64,000 nucleotides of DNA, taken from Variovorax paradoxus (GTDB lineage Bacteria; Pseudomonadota; Gammaproteobacteria; Burkholderiales; Burkholderiaceae_C). The position numbers and the translations under genes were made by a program. A model generated the notes under the pieces. That model did not search any database. It was not told the DNA's origin and saw only the letters and a program-made list of their open reading frames with translations. This document shows, piece after piece, positions 31,885 to 39,959 of this stretch. The number at the start of each line of letters is the position of its first letter. Within the stretch, counting starts at the first letter, position 1. The stretch lies in contig NZ_CP091716.1 in assembly GCF_022009635.1 (NCBI RefSeq), forward strand, positions 6,566,501 through 6,630,500, in the 5' to 3' direction.

Positions 31885-32349
31885 CTATCCACGATGGCTC
31901 CAGCGGCGGCCGCCGCGCTCCATGAAGTCGCGCACCTTCTGCTGCTGCGCGGCGTTCAGGTTGTCATAGAAGTCGGCGGCGGCCGCGATGATCTCGGGAC
32001 TGCCCGCGCGCACGGCGGCGGTCTTCTCGTCGACGAGTCGCGCGGCACCGGCCTGGTCGAGCTTGTTGCCCGCGAACAGCGCCTTGAACTGCGAACGCGG
32101 GTCGCCCGAGCCGCCTGCACCGCGCATCGCTTCACGCTGCGCCTGCAGCTTCTCGGCCAGCACGGTGAGCTTCTGTTTCTGGTTGGCGTCGAGCTCGAGC
32201 TTGCTGCCCACGCGCTCGACCATCCTGGCGCGGAACTCGGCGCTGTCGCCGCTCCAGCCGTGGCGTTGGCCGGCACAGCCGGCGATGCTGCCGGCCACCA
32301 CCGCGAGGCCCGCAAAACCGAAGAGAGTACGTTTGATCCAGTGCTTCAT
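31885..32349 (-). CDS. Spy/LTXXQ-like periplasmic lipoprotein
   Basis: The 154-residue protein has a lipoprotein signal ending SIAGC (Cys25). Three or four helices follow, with LELDANQKQKLTVLAEKLQA near residues 50-69 and LNAAQQQKVRDFMERGGRR near the C-terminus, both variants of the LTXXQ repeat. Spy/CpxP relatives are envelope chaperones or metal-stress sensors controlled by two-component systems. AGGACCTCCC precedes the ATG. It is the first gene of a cluster ending in an OmpR-type regulator and a kinase. Confidence 0.85.
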   Translation of the reverse strand: MKHWIKRTLFGFAGLAVVAGSIAGCAGQRHGWSGDSAEFRARMVERVGSKLELDANQKQKLTVLAEKLQAQREAMRGAGGSGDPRSQFKALFAGNKLDQAGAARLVDEKTAAVRAGSPEIIAAAADFYDNLNAAQQQKVRDFMERGGRRWSHRG

Positions 32350-32406
32350 GGGAGGTCCTTGTGTTGTCTGTGAGGAGGAAGCTCCATGGTGCGATCCGCA
32401 CCGGGC

Positions 32407-32448
32407 CAAGTCCTCTCGCCGCGGTATCGGCGTGTTTCGTTTTATTGC
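32407..32448 (-). promoter_or_regulatory. 42-bp element, copy A, upstream of the Spy-like gene
   Basis: It matches copy B at 32899-32940 in 39 of 42 positions. It lies 57 bases before the Spy-like gene start. Read on the minus strand it contains CGAAACACGC, CGATACCGCG and GCGAGAGGAC, a tandem of 10-11-bp steps as OmpR-type regulators prefer. A perfect 15-base palindrome GGTGCG-ATC-CGCACC (32388-32402) follows on the gene side. Confidence 0.6.
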
Positions 32449-32460
32449 CGCACGGTCCGA

Positions 32461-32838
32461 TTACAGGCGGCTGCTCTTGGCGTTGGCCGCCGAGGCGCGC
32501 GCGTCCACCGGGTTCTGCAGGGTCGAGATGACCTTGCTGTTCACACGCGAGCCGGACGACACGTTCTGGTCGGGCGCCGCAGCGGTGCGCACGGCTTCGG
32601 CGACGATGCGCGCGCGCTCGGTCGACACGGCCATGGTTTCGGCGCCGCGCGAGCCGCGCACCACGTTCTGGTTGGGCGCGGAGGCGGTGCGCACGGCTTC
32701 GGCGTTGACTTCCGCGCGGCTCTTGGCCGACACGGCGGGCTGCACGCCCTCGTAGCTTTCAGCCTTGGCGCCGGCCGCCGCGAGCATGGCGAACGAACCG
32801 ACGGCGATGATCTGGGTCAGGGAGAGAGATTGCTTCAT
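32461..32838 (-). CDS. Small secreted protein with AEAVRTA repeats, paralogue 1
   Basis: The 125-residue protein has a signal peptide ending AKA-E near residue 26. The mature part has two related units of about 24 residues: AEAVRTASAPNQNVVRGSR and AEAVRTAAAPDQNVSSGSR. A close paralogue is encoded at 61121-61489 and a distant one at 61709-62035. It is Ala/Ser/Val-rich and probably disordered or repetitive in the periplasm. Some features recall DUF4148 proteins of Burkholderiales, without certainty. Function unknown. A copy of the 42-bp element lies 60 bases upstream. Confidence 0.8.
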   Translation of the reverse strand: MKQSLSLTQIIAVGSFAMLAAAGAKAESYEGVQPAVSAKSRAEVNAEAVRTASAPNQNVVRGSRGAETMAVSTERARIVAEAVRTAAAPDQNVSSGSRVNSKVISTLQNPVDARASAANAKSSRL

Positions 32839-32898
32839 TTGGCAGGCCTTTCTTTCAGGGTTGGAAGAGAAGGCCTGATCGTGCTTGCGGGGGCGCCG

Positions 32899-32940
32899 CA
32901 AGTCCTTTCGCCGCAGTTTCGGCGTGTTTCGTTTTATTGC
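32899..32940 (-). promoter_or_regulatory. 42-bp element, copy B, upstream of the secreted repeat protein gene
   Basis: On the minus strand it reads CGAAACACGC, CGAAACTGCG, GCGAAAGGAC, so CGAAA recurs at steps of 10 and 11 bases. It lies 60 bases before the start at 32838, nearly the same distance as copy A from its gene. Equal position and orientation favour a shared operator or promoter. Confidence 0.6.
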
Positions 32941-32944
32941 GACG

Positions 32945-33661
32945 CTATTGCTTTCGCAGTAACCGCAGCAACACCACGAGCGCAATGCAGGGCGCGAGCA
33001 GCGCCCAAAAGCCCGCATGCGCATAGCCCAGCCCACCCGCCAGCGAGCCGGCCGCGAACGCAGCCACCGGCGGCCAGGCCTTGTGCACGCGGGTCGCGGC
33101 AGCGGCCATGCCGGGCGCGCGCGTCGCGATGTCGACCAGATCCATCACCAGTTGCGTGACGTTGCCGGTCATCACGGTGCTGGGCGTCAGGCGCGAGAAC
33201 ACGCTGCGCGCGGCGGTGTTCTGAACCGACATCGCCAGCACGCCCATCAGGCCGACGCCGATGGCCTGCATGCCGCCGCCGTGCGCGAAAGGGCCGGCCC
33301 ACACGCCGGCGAGCATGAAGGCCACGAGGCCCGCGAGCTGGATGACGACCAGCGGCGCGGCGGTGTCCCGCCCCTGCCGCTCGCGCCGCAGCTGGAACAG
33401 GCGCGTGGCCGCGACGCCGATGACGAAGGTCGGCAGCGCCAGCAGCTTGCCGACCACGCCCGCATGGCCGTCGCCCGCCATCGCCGCGCCGATCAGCACG
33501 AAGTTGCCGGTGACATGCGCGGTGAAGAGGCCGAACAGCGCGACGAAGCCCAGCGTGTCGACGAAGCCGCCGGTGAAGGCCAGCAGCATGCCGTGGCCGG
33601 GAGGATCGACAGGCGCCGCGTCGGCGGCGTGCGGGACGAGCGTGGACGAAGGCGAAGTCAT
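32945..33661 (-). CDS. DUF1275/YoaK-family membrane protein
   Basis: The 238-residue protein has six predicted helices. It carries FTGGFVDTLGFVALFGLFTAH and VTGNFVLIG near the N-terminus and STVMTGNVTQLVMDL later, the diagnostic repeats of DUF1275. The start has AAGGGGA ahead. The family is widespread but uncharacterised. It lies between the secreted repeat gene and ptsI with no obvious link to either. Confidence 0.9.
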   Translation of the reverse strand: MTSPSSTLVPHAADAAPVDPPGHGMLLAFTGGFVDTLGFVALFGLFTAHVTGNFVLIGAAMAGDGHAGVVGKLLALPTFVIGVAATRLFQLRRERQGRDTAAPLVVIQLAGLVAFMLAGVWAGPFAHGGGMQAIGVGLMGVLAMSVQNTAARSVFSRLTPSTVMTGNVTQLVMDLVDIATRAPGMAAAATRVHKAWPPVAAFAAGSLAGGLGYAHAGFWALLAPCIALVVLLRLLRKQ

Positions 33662-33723
33662 GCGAGCGATGTCCCCTTGGCAATGCGCGGCGGCGCATGC
33701 GGCGCCGCGCCCCACGAAAAGAC

Positions 33724-35535
33724 TCAGCCCGCGAGCGCGGCGGCCGGGTCGTCGGAATCGAGCACGCCCCTGGCCCACGCCTCGAGCTTGCTGGTGTCGG
33801 CGCGCAGCACTTCCTGCTTCACGGCGAGGATGCGCGAGGGGTGCATCGAGAAGCTGCGCAGGCCCAAGCCGAGCAGCAGCCGCGTGAACGCCACGTCGCC
33901 CGCCATTTCGCCGCACACCGACACGCCCTTGCCTTGCCTGCGGCACTCGGCGATGGTGTCGGCCACCAGCTTGAGCACCGCCGGGTGCGCGGGGTCGTAG
34001 AGGTGCGCCACCGACTCGTCGGCGCGGTCGATGGCCAGCGTGTACTGGATCAGGTCGTTGGTGCCGATCGAGAGGAAGTCGAAGTGCTTCAGGAAGATGC
34101 GCAGCGTGAGCGCGGCGGCCGGTATCTCGATCATGGCGCCGAGCTTGACCTGGCCGTACACCGCGCCGCGGTTGTCGAGCTCGGCCCGTGCGAAGTCGAT
34201 CAGCGACATGGTCTGGCGGATCTCGCTGGCGTGCGCGAGCATCGGAATCAGCAGATGGATCTCGCCGTGCGCGGCGGCCCGCAGGATGGCGCGCAGCTGC
34301 GTGAGGAACATCGCCGGATCGGCCAGGCTCCAGCGGATGGCGCGCAGGCCGAGCGCGGGGTTCAGGTGCTCCTGCTTGTTGGCCGACTTGCTGTCCAGCG
34401 GCTTGTCGGCACCCACGTCGATGGTGCGGATGGTGACCGGCATGCCCTGCATGCCCTCGACCGCGCGCTTGTAGGCCTGGTATTGCTCTTCCTCGTCGGG
34501 CAGGCGCGTCTGGCGCGCCGACGACTCGCGGCCCATGAAGAGGAATTCGCTGCGGAACAGGCCCACGCCCACCGCGCCGGCCTTGACGGCGCCCACGGTG
34601 TCCTCGGGCATCTCGATGTTGGCCAGCAGCTCGACGCGCTGGCCGTCGAGCGTGACGGCCGGCTTGTGGCGCAGCCGCGCGAGGCGGCCGCGCTCCAGGT
34701 CGCCCTGGCGCTGCTTGAAGCCGTACTCGGCCAGGATGATCGGCGAGGGGTCGATGATCATCACGCCGGCGTCGCCGTCGATGATGACCCAGTCGTCCTG
34801 GCGCACCAGCTGGCTCGCGGTGCGCGCGCCGACGATGGCCGGGATGTCCATGCTGCGCGCCACGATGGCGGTGTGCGAGGTGCGCCCGCCCACGTCGGTC
34901 ACGAAGCCGGCGAACACGCTCTTCTTGAACTGCAGCATGTCGGCCGGCGACAGGTCGTGCGCAATGAGCACCAGCGGCACGTCGATGCCGTCGCCCGCGG
35001 TGGGGTCGTCATGGTCGTCGTGGTCGTCGAACGGCGCCGCGGCGCGCTTGCGGCGCGGCGGGCTCGGCGCGAGCACGGCGGCCGTGCCCTTCATGCGGTG
35101 CAGCAGGCGCTCGACCACCTGCTCGAGGTCGGCCTTGCGCTCGCGCAGGTAGGCGTCTTCCATCTCGTCGAACTGGCGCGCGATGATCTCCAGCTGCGTG
35201 GTCAGCGCCCATTCGGCGTTGTAGAGCCGCTCGCTGATCCAGTGCTTGACGCCGCCGCTCAGGGCCTCGTCCTGCAGCAGCATCTGGTGCACCTCGAGCA
35301 ACGCAGCCAGTTCGTGCGGCGCGTCGTTCGGGCCCATCTGGGCCACGTTGGCCTGCAGCTTGGTGAGCTCGTCGGCCACCGCGTTGCGCGCGGTGCGCAC
35401 GCGGTCGATCTCGGTCTCGATTTCTTCGGGCTTGATGAAGTAGTGGGCCACGTCGATGCGGCTCGACACCACCAGCACAGCGCGCCCGATGGCAATGCCA
35501 CGGGCGACAGGGAGGCCGTGGACTGCGAAGGTCAT
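33724..35535 (-). CDS. ptsI: PTS Enzyme I (phosphoenolpyruvate-protein phosphotransferase)
   Basis: The 603-residue enzyme takes phosphate from PEP on His221 (GGRTSHTAI) and passes it to HPr. The PEP-binding domain has LFRSEFLFMGR and the catalytic Cys in GVSVCGEMAGD. Compared with standard EI, about 27 extra residues rich in Pro, Arg, Asp and His (about 157-183) lie just before the strand leading to the active histidine. The operon EIIA-HPr-EI has no sugar permease, as is common in betaproteobacteria, where it is thought to regulate rather than import. Confidence 0.96.
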   Translation of the reverse strand: MTFAVHGLPVARGIAIGRAVLVVSSRIDVAHYFIKPEEIETEIDRVRTARNAVADELTKLQANVAQMGPNDAPHELAALLEVHQMLLQDEALSGGVKHWISERLYNAEWALTTQLEIIARQFDEMEDAYLRERKADLEQVVERLLHRMKGTAAVLAPSPPRRKRAAAPFDDHDDHDDPTAGDGIDVPLVLIAHDLSPADMLQFKKSVFAGFVTDVGGRTSHTAIVARSMDIPAIVGARTASQLVRQDDWVIIDGDAGVMIIDPSPIILAEYGFKQRQGDLERGRLARLRHKPAVTLDGQRVELLANIEMPEDTVGAVKAGAVGVGLFRSEFLFMGRESSARQTRLPDEEEQYQAYKRAVEGMQGMPVTIRTIDVGADKPLDSKSANKQEHLNPALGLRAIRWSLADPAMFLTQLRAILRAAAHGEIHLLIPMLAHASEIRQTMSLIDFARAELDNRGAVYGQVKLGAMIEIPAAALTLRIFLKHFDFLSIGTNDLIQYTLAIDRADESVAHLYDPAHPAVLKLVADTIAECRRQGKGVSVCGEMAGDVAFTRLLLGLGLRSFSMHPSRILAVKQEVLRADTSKLEAWARGVLDSDDPAAALAG

Positions 35536-35545
35536 GGGAGAGTCC

Positions 35546-35815
35546 TTATTCGCCTTCGCCGAACTTGTCGTCCATGAGGTGGACGATGGCGTTCATCGCT
35601 TCTTCTTCCTGGGGGCCGTTGGTTTCGAGCTCGACGGTGGAACCGAGCCCGGCGGCCAGCATCATGACGCCCATGATGCTCTTGGCATTGATGCGGCGGT
35701 CGCCGCGCGAGAGCCAGACCTCGCAGGGAAAGCTGCCTGCGAGCTTGGTCAACTTGGCCGATGCGCGTGCATGCAGGCCCAGCTTATTGCTGATGGTCAC
35801 GGATTTCTTGATCAC
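35546..35815 (-). CDS. ptsH: HPr phosphocarrier protein
   Basis: The 89-residue protein starts at GTG 35815. It has His15 in GLHARASAKL (EI phosphorylation site) and Ser46 in NAKSIMGVM (the HPr kinase site). It overlaps the EIIA gene upstream by 32 bases and lies ten bases before ptsI. The length matches HPr exactly with this start, so the longer open frame reaching 36199 is rejected. Confidence 0.95.
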   Translation of the reverse strand: MIKKSVTISNKLGLHARASAKLTKLAGSFPCEVWLSRGDRRINAKSIMGVMMLAAGLGSTVELETNGPQEEEAMNAIVHLMDDKFGEGE

Positions 35816-36239
35816 TGTGCTTTCTCTTCGCCTGGTTCTGGGGAGCGGCCGCCGCCACCTGCATGACACCGGCGGTGCCACCGGCCAGGGCCCGTTGCAC
35901 CAGTGTCTCGAGCGGTTCGTGCCGGTAGGTGACGGCGCGCAGCAGCATCGGGAGATTGACCCCCGCCACCAGCCGCGACCGGACGCCGTCCACCAGCTTC
36001 TGCGCCACGTTGCAGGGCGTGGCGCCGAACACGTCGGCCAGCACCAGCACCTGCGTGCGCGGCGTGTGCAGCTGCTGCGCGAGCGTGATGCGCGCGGCGG
36101 CCAGCGTTTCTTCAGGCGACACGTTGGGCAGCACGTCGAGCGCGACGATGGCTTGCTCGCAATCGGGGAACACATGCAGCGCGCACTGCCGCAGCGCATG
36201 TGCGAACGGTGAGTGGGCGATGATGAGAATGCTGTTCAT
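35784..36239 (-). CDS. PTS mannose-type EIIA protein (regulatory)
   Basis: The 151-residue protein opens MNSILIIAHSPFA, placing the phosphorylatable histidine at residue 9 as in ManX EIIA. DVFGATPCN and NLPMLLRAVTYR follow, then a polar C-terminal tail. No EIIB, EIIC or EIID is encoded nearby, so it is likely a phosphorylation-state sensor in a reduced PTS. It overlaps ptsH by 32 bases, implying coupled translation. Confidence 0.92.
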   Translation of the reverse strand: MNSILIIAHSPFAHALRQCALHVFPDCEQAIVALDVLPNVSPEETLAAARITLAQQLHTPRTQVLVLADVFGATPCNVAQKLVDGVRSRLVAGVNLPMLLRAVTYRHEPLETLVQRALAGGTAGVMQVAAAAPQNQAKRKHSDQEIRDHQQ

Positions 36240-36356
36240 GCGAGACGGAGGACGACGCGCCGATTATGCGGGGGCGCCCAGTGGATGTAGATATCTGACA
36301 CAACGCGGCAGCCCGGCAAACCGGACAGAACCGCACGAGGACAAGCCGCCTGGACG

Positions 36357-36373
36357 GCTATCAAAACAATAGC
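36357..36373. repeat. Short palindrome typical of comamonad intergenic regions
   Basis: GCTAT-CAAAACA-ATAGC lies 18 bases beyond the lipoprotein gene at 36392. Variants of GCTAT-N7-ATAGC are, to my knowledge, frequent in Comamonadaceae intergenic DNA. It may serve as part of a terminator with the CCCG/CGGG stem just before it. The remaining 36240-36391 holds no gene. Confidence 0.4.
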
Positions 36374-36391
36374 AACCCCGCCTTACGGGCT

Positions 36392-36934
36392 TCACGGGAG
36401 ACGCAGTCCCTCGAAGAAGGTCTGCGAGGCGTCCGCCGCCGACGGCTTGCCCAGCACGGTGGCCTGGTAGAGCGCGACGCTGCCGTCTTTCTGCGATTGG
36501 GCGAACCACAGCACCTGTACCTGGGCGCCGGCTTGTGCCGGCTGGGCGTCGAGCCGCAGCGGCGGGGGCGTGGCGGTCGCGCGCTGCACGCTGGCGCCGG
36601 TTTCGGCAACCTGAGCGTCGCCCAGCTGGCCACGGGTGGCGGCGCGCCATGCGTTGAGCCAGGCTTCGGCCTGCGCCGGCCCGTTGGCCGAGGCGTGCGC
36701 AATGGCGAAGGTCGCGCCGCCGGCTTCGCAGCCCGTCATGTCGACCTGCACCGATTCGGCGCCGAGCGGCACGGCGCGGTTCGCCTTGTCGGCCTTGCAG
36801 GGCAGCATCGCGATCAGCCCGGTGTCGCCGACGGGCACGTCGCGCCAGTTGAAGGTGGGGCTGCAGGCGGCGAGCATGAGGGCCGCCGCCGCGGTCAGCG
36901 CAAGCCAGGAAGAAGGAACGGGCGACGACGGCAT
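36392..36934 (-). CDS. Hypothetical lipoprotein
   Basis: The 180-residue protein has a lipoprotein signal ending LMLAAC (Cys24). The mature protein opens SPTFNWRDVPVG and includes a Cys pair (Cys46, Cys69) likely to form a disulfide. The rest alternates short strands and Ala-rich helices. I do not recognise the family. It is divergent from the TlpA-like gene, with 98 bases between starts. Confidence 0.8.
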   Translation of the reverse strand: MPSSPVPSSWLALTAAAALMLAACSPTFNWRDVPVGDTGLIAMLPCKADKANRAVPLGAESVQVDMTGCEAGGATFAIAHASANGPAQAEAWLNAWRAATRGQLGDAQVAETGASVQRATATPPPLRLDAQPAQAGAQVQVLWFAQSQKDGSVALYQATVLGKPSAADASQTFFEGLRLP

Positions 36935-37032
36935 GGGGGAGCGATTATCGAGCCGCCCGGGGCCGGCGGGGCGTCGCCAGCACGATCCGGCGGGCGGAAC
37001 TAAAATCGCGCGCCCCTTCTCTCTACGCTGCC

Positions 37033-37530
37033 ATGAAAAAATACATCGCTGCTGCCGCCGTCGTCATCGCATTGGCCACCGGCGTGGGGGTGTACCTCGG
37101 CTCCGGCGCCACAGCGGCACCGGCTTCGACCTTCGTGCTGCTCGACGGCACGCAAAAAAGCACGGCCGACCTCAAGGGCAAGGTCACGCTGGTCAACTTC
37201 TGGGCCACGAGCTGCGTGACCTGCGTCGGCGAGATGCCCAAGGTCATCGCCACCTACGACAAGTACAAGGCGCAGGGCTACGACACGCTGGCGGTGGCCA
37301 TGAGCTACGACCCGCCGAGCTACGTCGTCAATTTCGCCGAAACGCGCAAGCTGCCGTTCAAGGTGGCGATCGACAACACCGGCAGCGTGGCGCAGGCCTG
37401 GGGCGACGTGAAGCTCACGCCGACCACCTACCTGGTCAACAAGCGCGGCGAGATCGTGAAGCGCTACGTGGGCGAACCCGATTTCGCCGAACTGCACAAG
37501 TTGATCGAAAAACTCCTGGCCGAAGCCTGA
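37033..37530 (+). CDS. TlpA/ResA-like thioredoxin-fold protein
   Basis: The 165-residue protein has an N-terminal signal or anchor helix (about 1-28) and a thioredoxin fold with FWATSCVTCVGEMP, so the active cysteines are Cys61 and Cys64. The cis-proline region is LTPTTYLVN. It is a membrane-attached periplasmic reductase of the TlpA type, used in cytochrome c maturation or disulfide repair. Cytochrome genes lie next to it (37582-38897), which fits that role. Confidence 0.92.
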   Translation: MKKYIAAAAVVIALATGVGVYLGSGATAAPASTFVLLDGTQKSTADLKGKVTLVNFWATSCVTCVGEMPKVIATYDKYKAQGYDTLAVAMSYDPPSYVVNFAETRKLPFKVAIDNTGSVAQAWGDVKLTPTTYLVNKRGEIVKRYVGEPDFAELHKLIEKLLAEA

Positions 37531-37551
37531 TCCTTCGGCCGGCGGCCAGAA

Positions 37552-37577
37552 AAAAGGCGCTCCGAGGAGCGCCTTTT
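37552..37577. terminator. Bidirectional intrinsic terminator
   Basis: A 12-bp stem AAAAGGCGCTCC/GGAGCGCCTTTT has a two-base loop and is followed by GTTTTT on the plus strand and TTCTGG on the minus strand. It lies between the convergent TlpA-like and cytochrome c' genes and can serve both. Confidence 0.85.
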
Positions 37578-37581
37578 GTTT

Positions 37582-38028
37582 TTACTGGTTGCGGAAGCTG
37601 TCGTGACAGGCCTTGCAGCTCGCGGCGGTCGGGCCGAACTGGGCCTTCAGTGCGTCGATGTTGCCGGCCTTGGCAGCGACCAGCAGCTTGCCGGTCTCGT
37701 CGATCAGCTTCTGCTGCCGTTCCTTGAACTTGGCGTCTTCCTTCCACACTTCGGGCTTGGCCTTGCCGCCCTCGGTGCCTGGGCCGAAGGCGGCCCAGGG
37801 CAACTTCGCCATGTCGGCGACCACTTCGGCGTTGGCGGCGGCAGCGGCGGCGTCGTAGGGCGCGCGGCCGTTGGCCATGGCACCCAGGCGGCCGAAGTGC
37901 TGGCTCATCACGAACAGCGCGCTCTGGCGGTACTTGATGGCGTCCTCGGGCTTGGCGAACTGGGCCGCGGCCGGCAGGGACATTGCAGCGCAGGCGGCTG
38001 CAAGGGCGAACGAAGCGAATCGGGTCAT
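37582..38028 (-). CDS. Cytochrome c' (class II)
   Basis: The 148-residue protein has a signal peptide ending near AAA-Q (residue 22). A four-helix-bundle sequence follows, and the heme motif CKACH is close to the C-terminus (Cys138, Cys141, His142), the class II arrangement. It is periplasmic. Family members bind NO or CO at high-spin heme and may protect against nitrosative stress. The cytochrome b561 gene is divergent. Confidence 0.93.
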   Translation of the reverse strand: MTRFASFALAAACAAMSLPAAAQFAKPEDAIKYRQSALFVMSQHFGRLGAMANGRAPYDAAAAAANAEVVADMAKLPWAAFGPGTEGGKAKPEVWKEDAKFKERQQKLIDETGKLLVAAKAGNIDALKAQFGPTAASCKACHDSFRNQ

Positions 38029-38183
38029 CGTGGGTCCTCGTGTGGGAAACGCCGTCTGGCGCGGCGCCGGGCGAGTGTAGGACGCGCCGATGTCGGGCGC
38101 ATAGCAACAACCCGAAGCGAACGAGGGTCCGGACTTTGCTAATCTGCGCCTTCCGCAGCATTGCGCCCTCCGCGCCTTCCTCG

Positions 38184-38897
38184 ATGACCGACTCCTCCGT
38201 GGCCGCCCCTCGCGCGGCCTCCGGCAACGGCACACCCACCCGGGTCTGGGACCTGCCGACACGCCTTTTCCACTGGGCGCTGGCCATTGCCGTGATCGGC
38301 CTGATCGGCACCGGCCTGAACGGCATCATGGAATGGCACTTCCGCCTGGGCTACTCGGTGTTCGCGCTGCTGCTGTTCCGGCTGGTCTGGGGTTTCGTCG
38401 GCGGGCGCTGGTCGCGCTTCGGGGCCTTCATCTACGGGCCGGGTTCCGTGCTGGCTTACCTGCGCGGCAAGGCGCATCCGGACCACCTGATCGGACACAA
38501 CCCGCTGGGCGCGCTGTCGGTCTTTGCCGTGCTGGCGATCCTCGCGCTGCAGGTGGCGACCGGGCTGACGGCGGACGACGAGATTTCAGCCTCCGGGCCG
38601 CTCACTCGCTTTGTCTCGAGCGAGGTGGTGAGCCTTGCCACCGGATGGCACAAGGCGCAGGGCAAGTGGATCGTGATTGCGCTGGTAAGCCTGCACGTGC
38701 TGGCCGTGCTGTTCTACGCGCTCGTCAAGCGCCACCGGCTGGTGCGGCCGATGGTGACGGGTGACAAGCTGATATCTGCGGGCACCGAGGGCAGCGTTGC
38801 ATCGAGCCGTGACGACGCCGCCTCGCGCATGTTCGCTCTCGTCGTCTTCGCGCTGTGCGCGGGCGCCGCTTACTGGATTTCGTCGTTGCGCATATGA
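38184..38897 (+). CDS. Cytochrome b561-type membrane protein
   Basis: The 237-residue protein has a polar N-terminus, then four or five helices with heme-ligand histidines in LPTRLFHWALAIAV and VSLHVLAVLFYAL. RLVWGFVGGRWSRFGAFI matches the Ni/Fe-hydrogenase-type b561 group. It would move electrons between quinol and a periplasmic acceptor, plausibly the neighbouring cytochrome c'. Its stop overlaps the next ATG by four bases. The intergenic space to cytochrome c' (38029-38183) should hold both promoters. Confidence 0.9.
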   Translation: MTDSSVAAPRAASGNGTPTRVWDLPTRLFHWALAIAVIGLIGTGLNGIMEWHFRLGYSVFALLLFRLVWGFVGGRWSRFGAFIYGPGSVLAYLRGKAHPDHLIGHNPLGALSVFAVLAILALQVATGLTADDEISASGPLTRFVSSEVVSLATGWHKAQGKWIVIALVSLHVLAVLFYALVKRHRLVRPMVTGDKLISAGTEGSVASSRDDAASRMFALVVFALCAGAAYWISSLRI

Positions 38898-39481
38898 GCT
38901 TTTCCGTTTCACGCCCCTTGCCGCTGTCGGCGATGCCGGCCGTCGTGCTGCTCTCGCCCGATGAGGCGCACGAGATCGACGCCGTGCGCGCGATCTTCCG
39001 CGACTATGCGAACTCGCTGGGCATCGACCTCGACTTCCAGGATTTCGAAGGCGAACTGGCCGGCCTGCCGGGCGAATACGCCGAACCGCGCGGCACGCTG
39101 CTGCTGGCGCTGGTCGATCCGGTCAACGTGAAGGAAGAAGCCGGCCGCCAGGCGCCGACCTTGAAGCGCGCCGACGGCACGCTGGCGCATGTGGCGGGCT
39201 GCTGCGCGCTGCGCCCGCTGGACAGCGCGGACTACGCCAATGCGGCCGAGATGAAGCGCCTGTACGTGCGCCCCGGTTTCCGCGGGCTGGGCCTGGGCCG
39301 GCAGCTGGCCGAGGCGATCCTCGACGCGGCGCGCAGCGCGGGCTACGGCTGCGTGCTGCTCGACACTCTCGACGACATGGAGTCGGCGCGGGCCCTCTAC
39401 GAAGACCTGGGCTTCGCGGAGGTGCCGCCTTACTATCACAACCCCGTTGCCGGGGCCCACTACCTGAAGGTGGATCTCTAG
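38894..39481 (+). CDS. GNAT-family N-acetyltransferase
   Basis: The 195-residue protein has the acetyl-CoA-binding segment RLYVRPGFRGLGLGRQLAEAI (about 124-144) and a C-terminal YEDLGFAEVPPYYHNP strand. The N-terminal half has LGIDLDFQDFEGELAGLP, as in small-molecule GNATs. The ATG at 38894 overlaps the cytochrome b561 stop as ATGA, suggesting coupling. Substrate unknown. Confidence 0.9.
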   Translation: MSFSVSRPLPLSAMPAVVLLSPDEAHEIDAVRAIFRDYANSLGIDLDFQDFEGELAGLPGEYAEPRGTLLLALVDPVNVKEEAGRQAPTLKRADGTLAHVAGCCALRPLDSADYANAAEMKRLYVRPGFRGLGLGRQLAEAILDAARSAGYGCVLLDTLDDMESARALYEDLGFAEVPPYYHNPVAGAHYLKVDL

Positions 39482-39959
39482 CCGGATCAGCCGCGGGCTT
39501 GCGCCAGCAGCGTCTCGGCGTTGCTCACTTCGAACTTGCCCGGTGCCTCGACGTTCAGCGTCGCGACCTTGCCGTCCTTCACGAGCATCGAGTAGCGATT
39601 GCTGCGCAGGCCCATGCCGCGGCCGGTCAGGTCCAGCGTGAGACCGGTGGCCTTGGCGAAATCGGCACTGCCGTCGGCCAGCATGCGCACCTTGGCGCCG
39701 GTCTTCTGGTCGCGCGCCCAGGCGCCCATCACGAAGGCGTCATTCACGCTCACGCACCAGATCTCGTCCACGCCGGCGGCCTTGAAGTCGTCGAAGTGCT
39801 GCACGTAGCCCGGCACGTGCTTGGCCGAGCAAGTGGGCGTGAAGGCGCCCGGCAGCGCGAACAGCGCGATGGTCTTGCCGGCCGAAGCCTTGGCCACCCG
39901 AGTTCGACACCAACCGCGCTAAGTGCTTGATTTGTATGGGCCAAGACTCTCGGCTGCCA

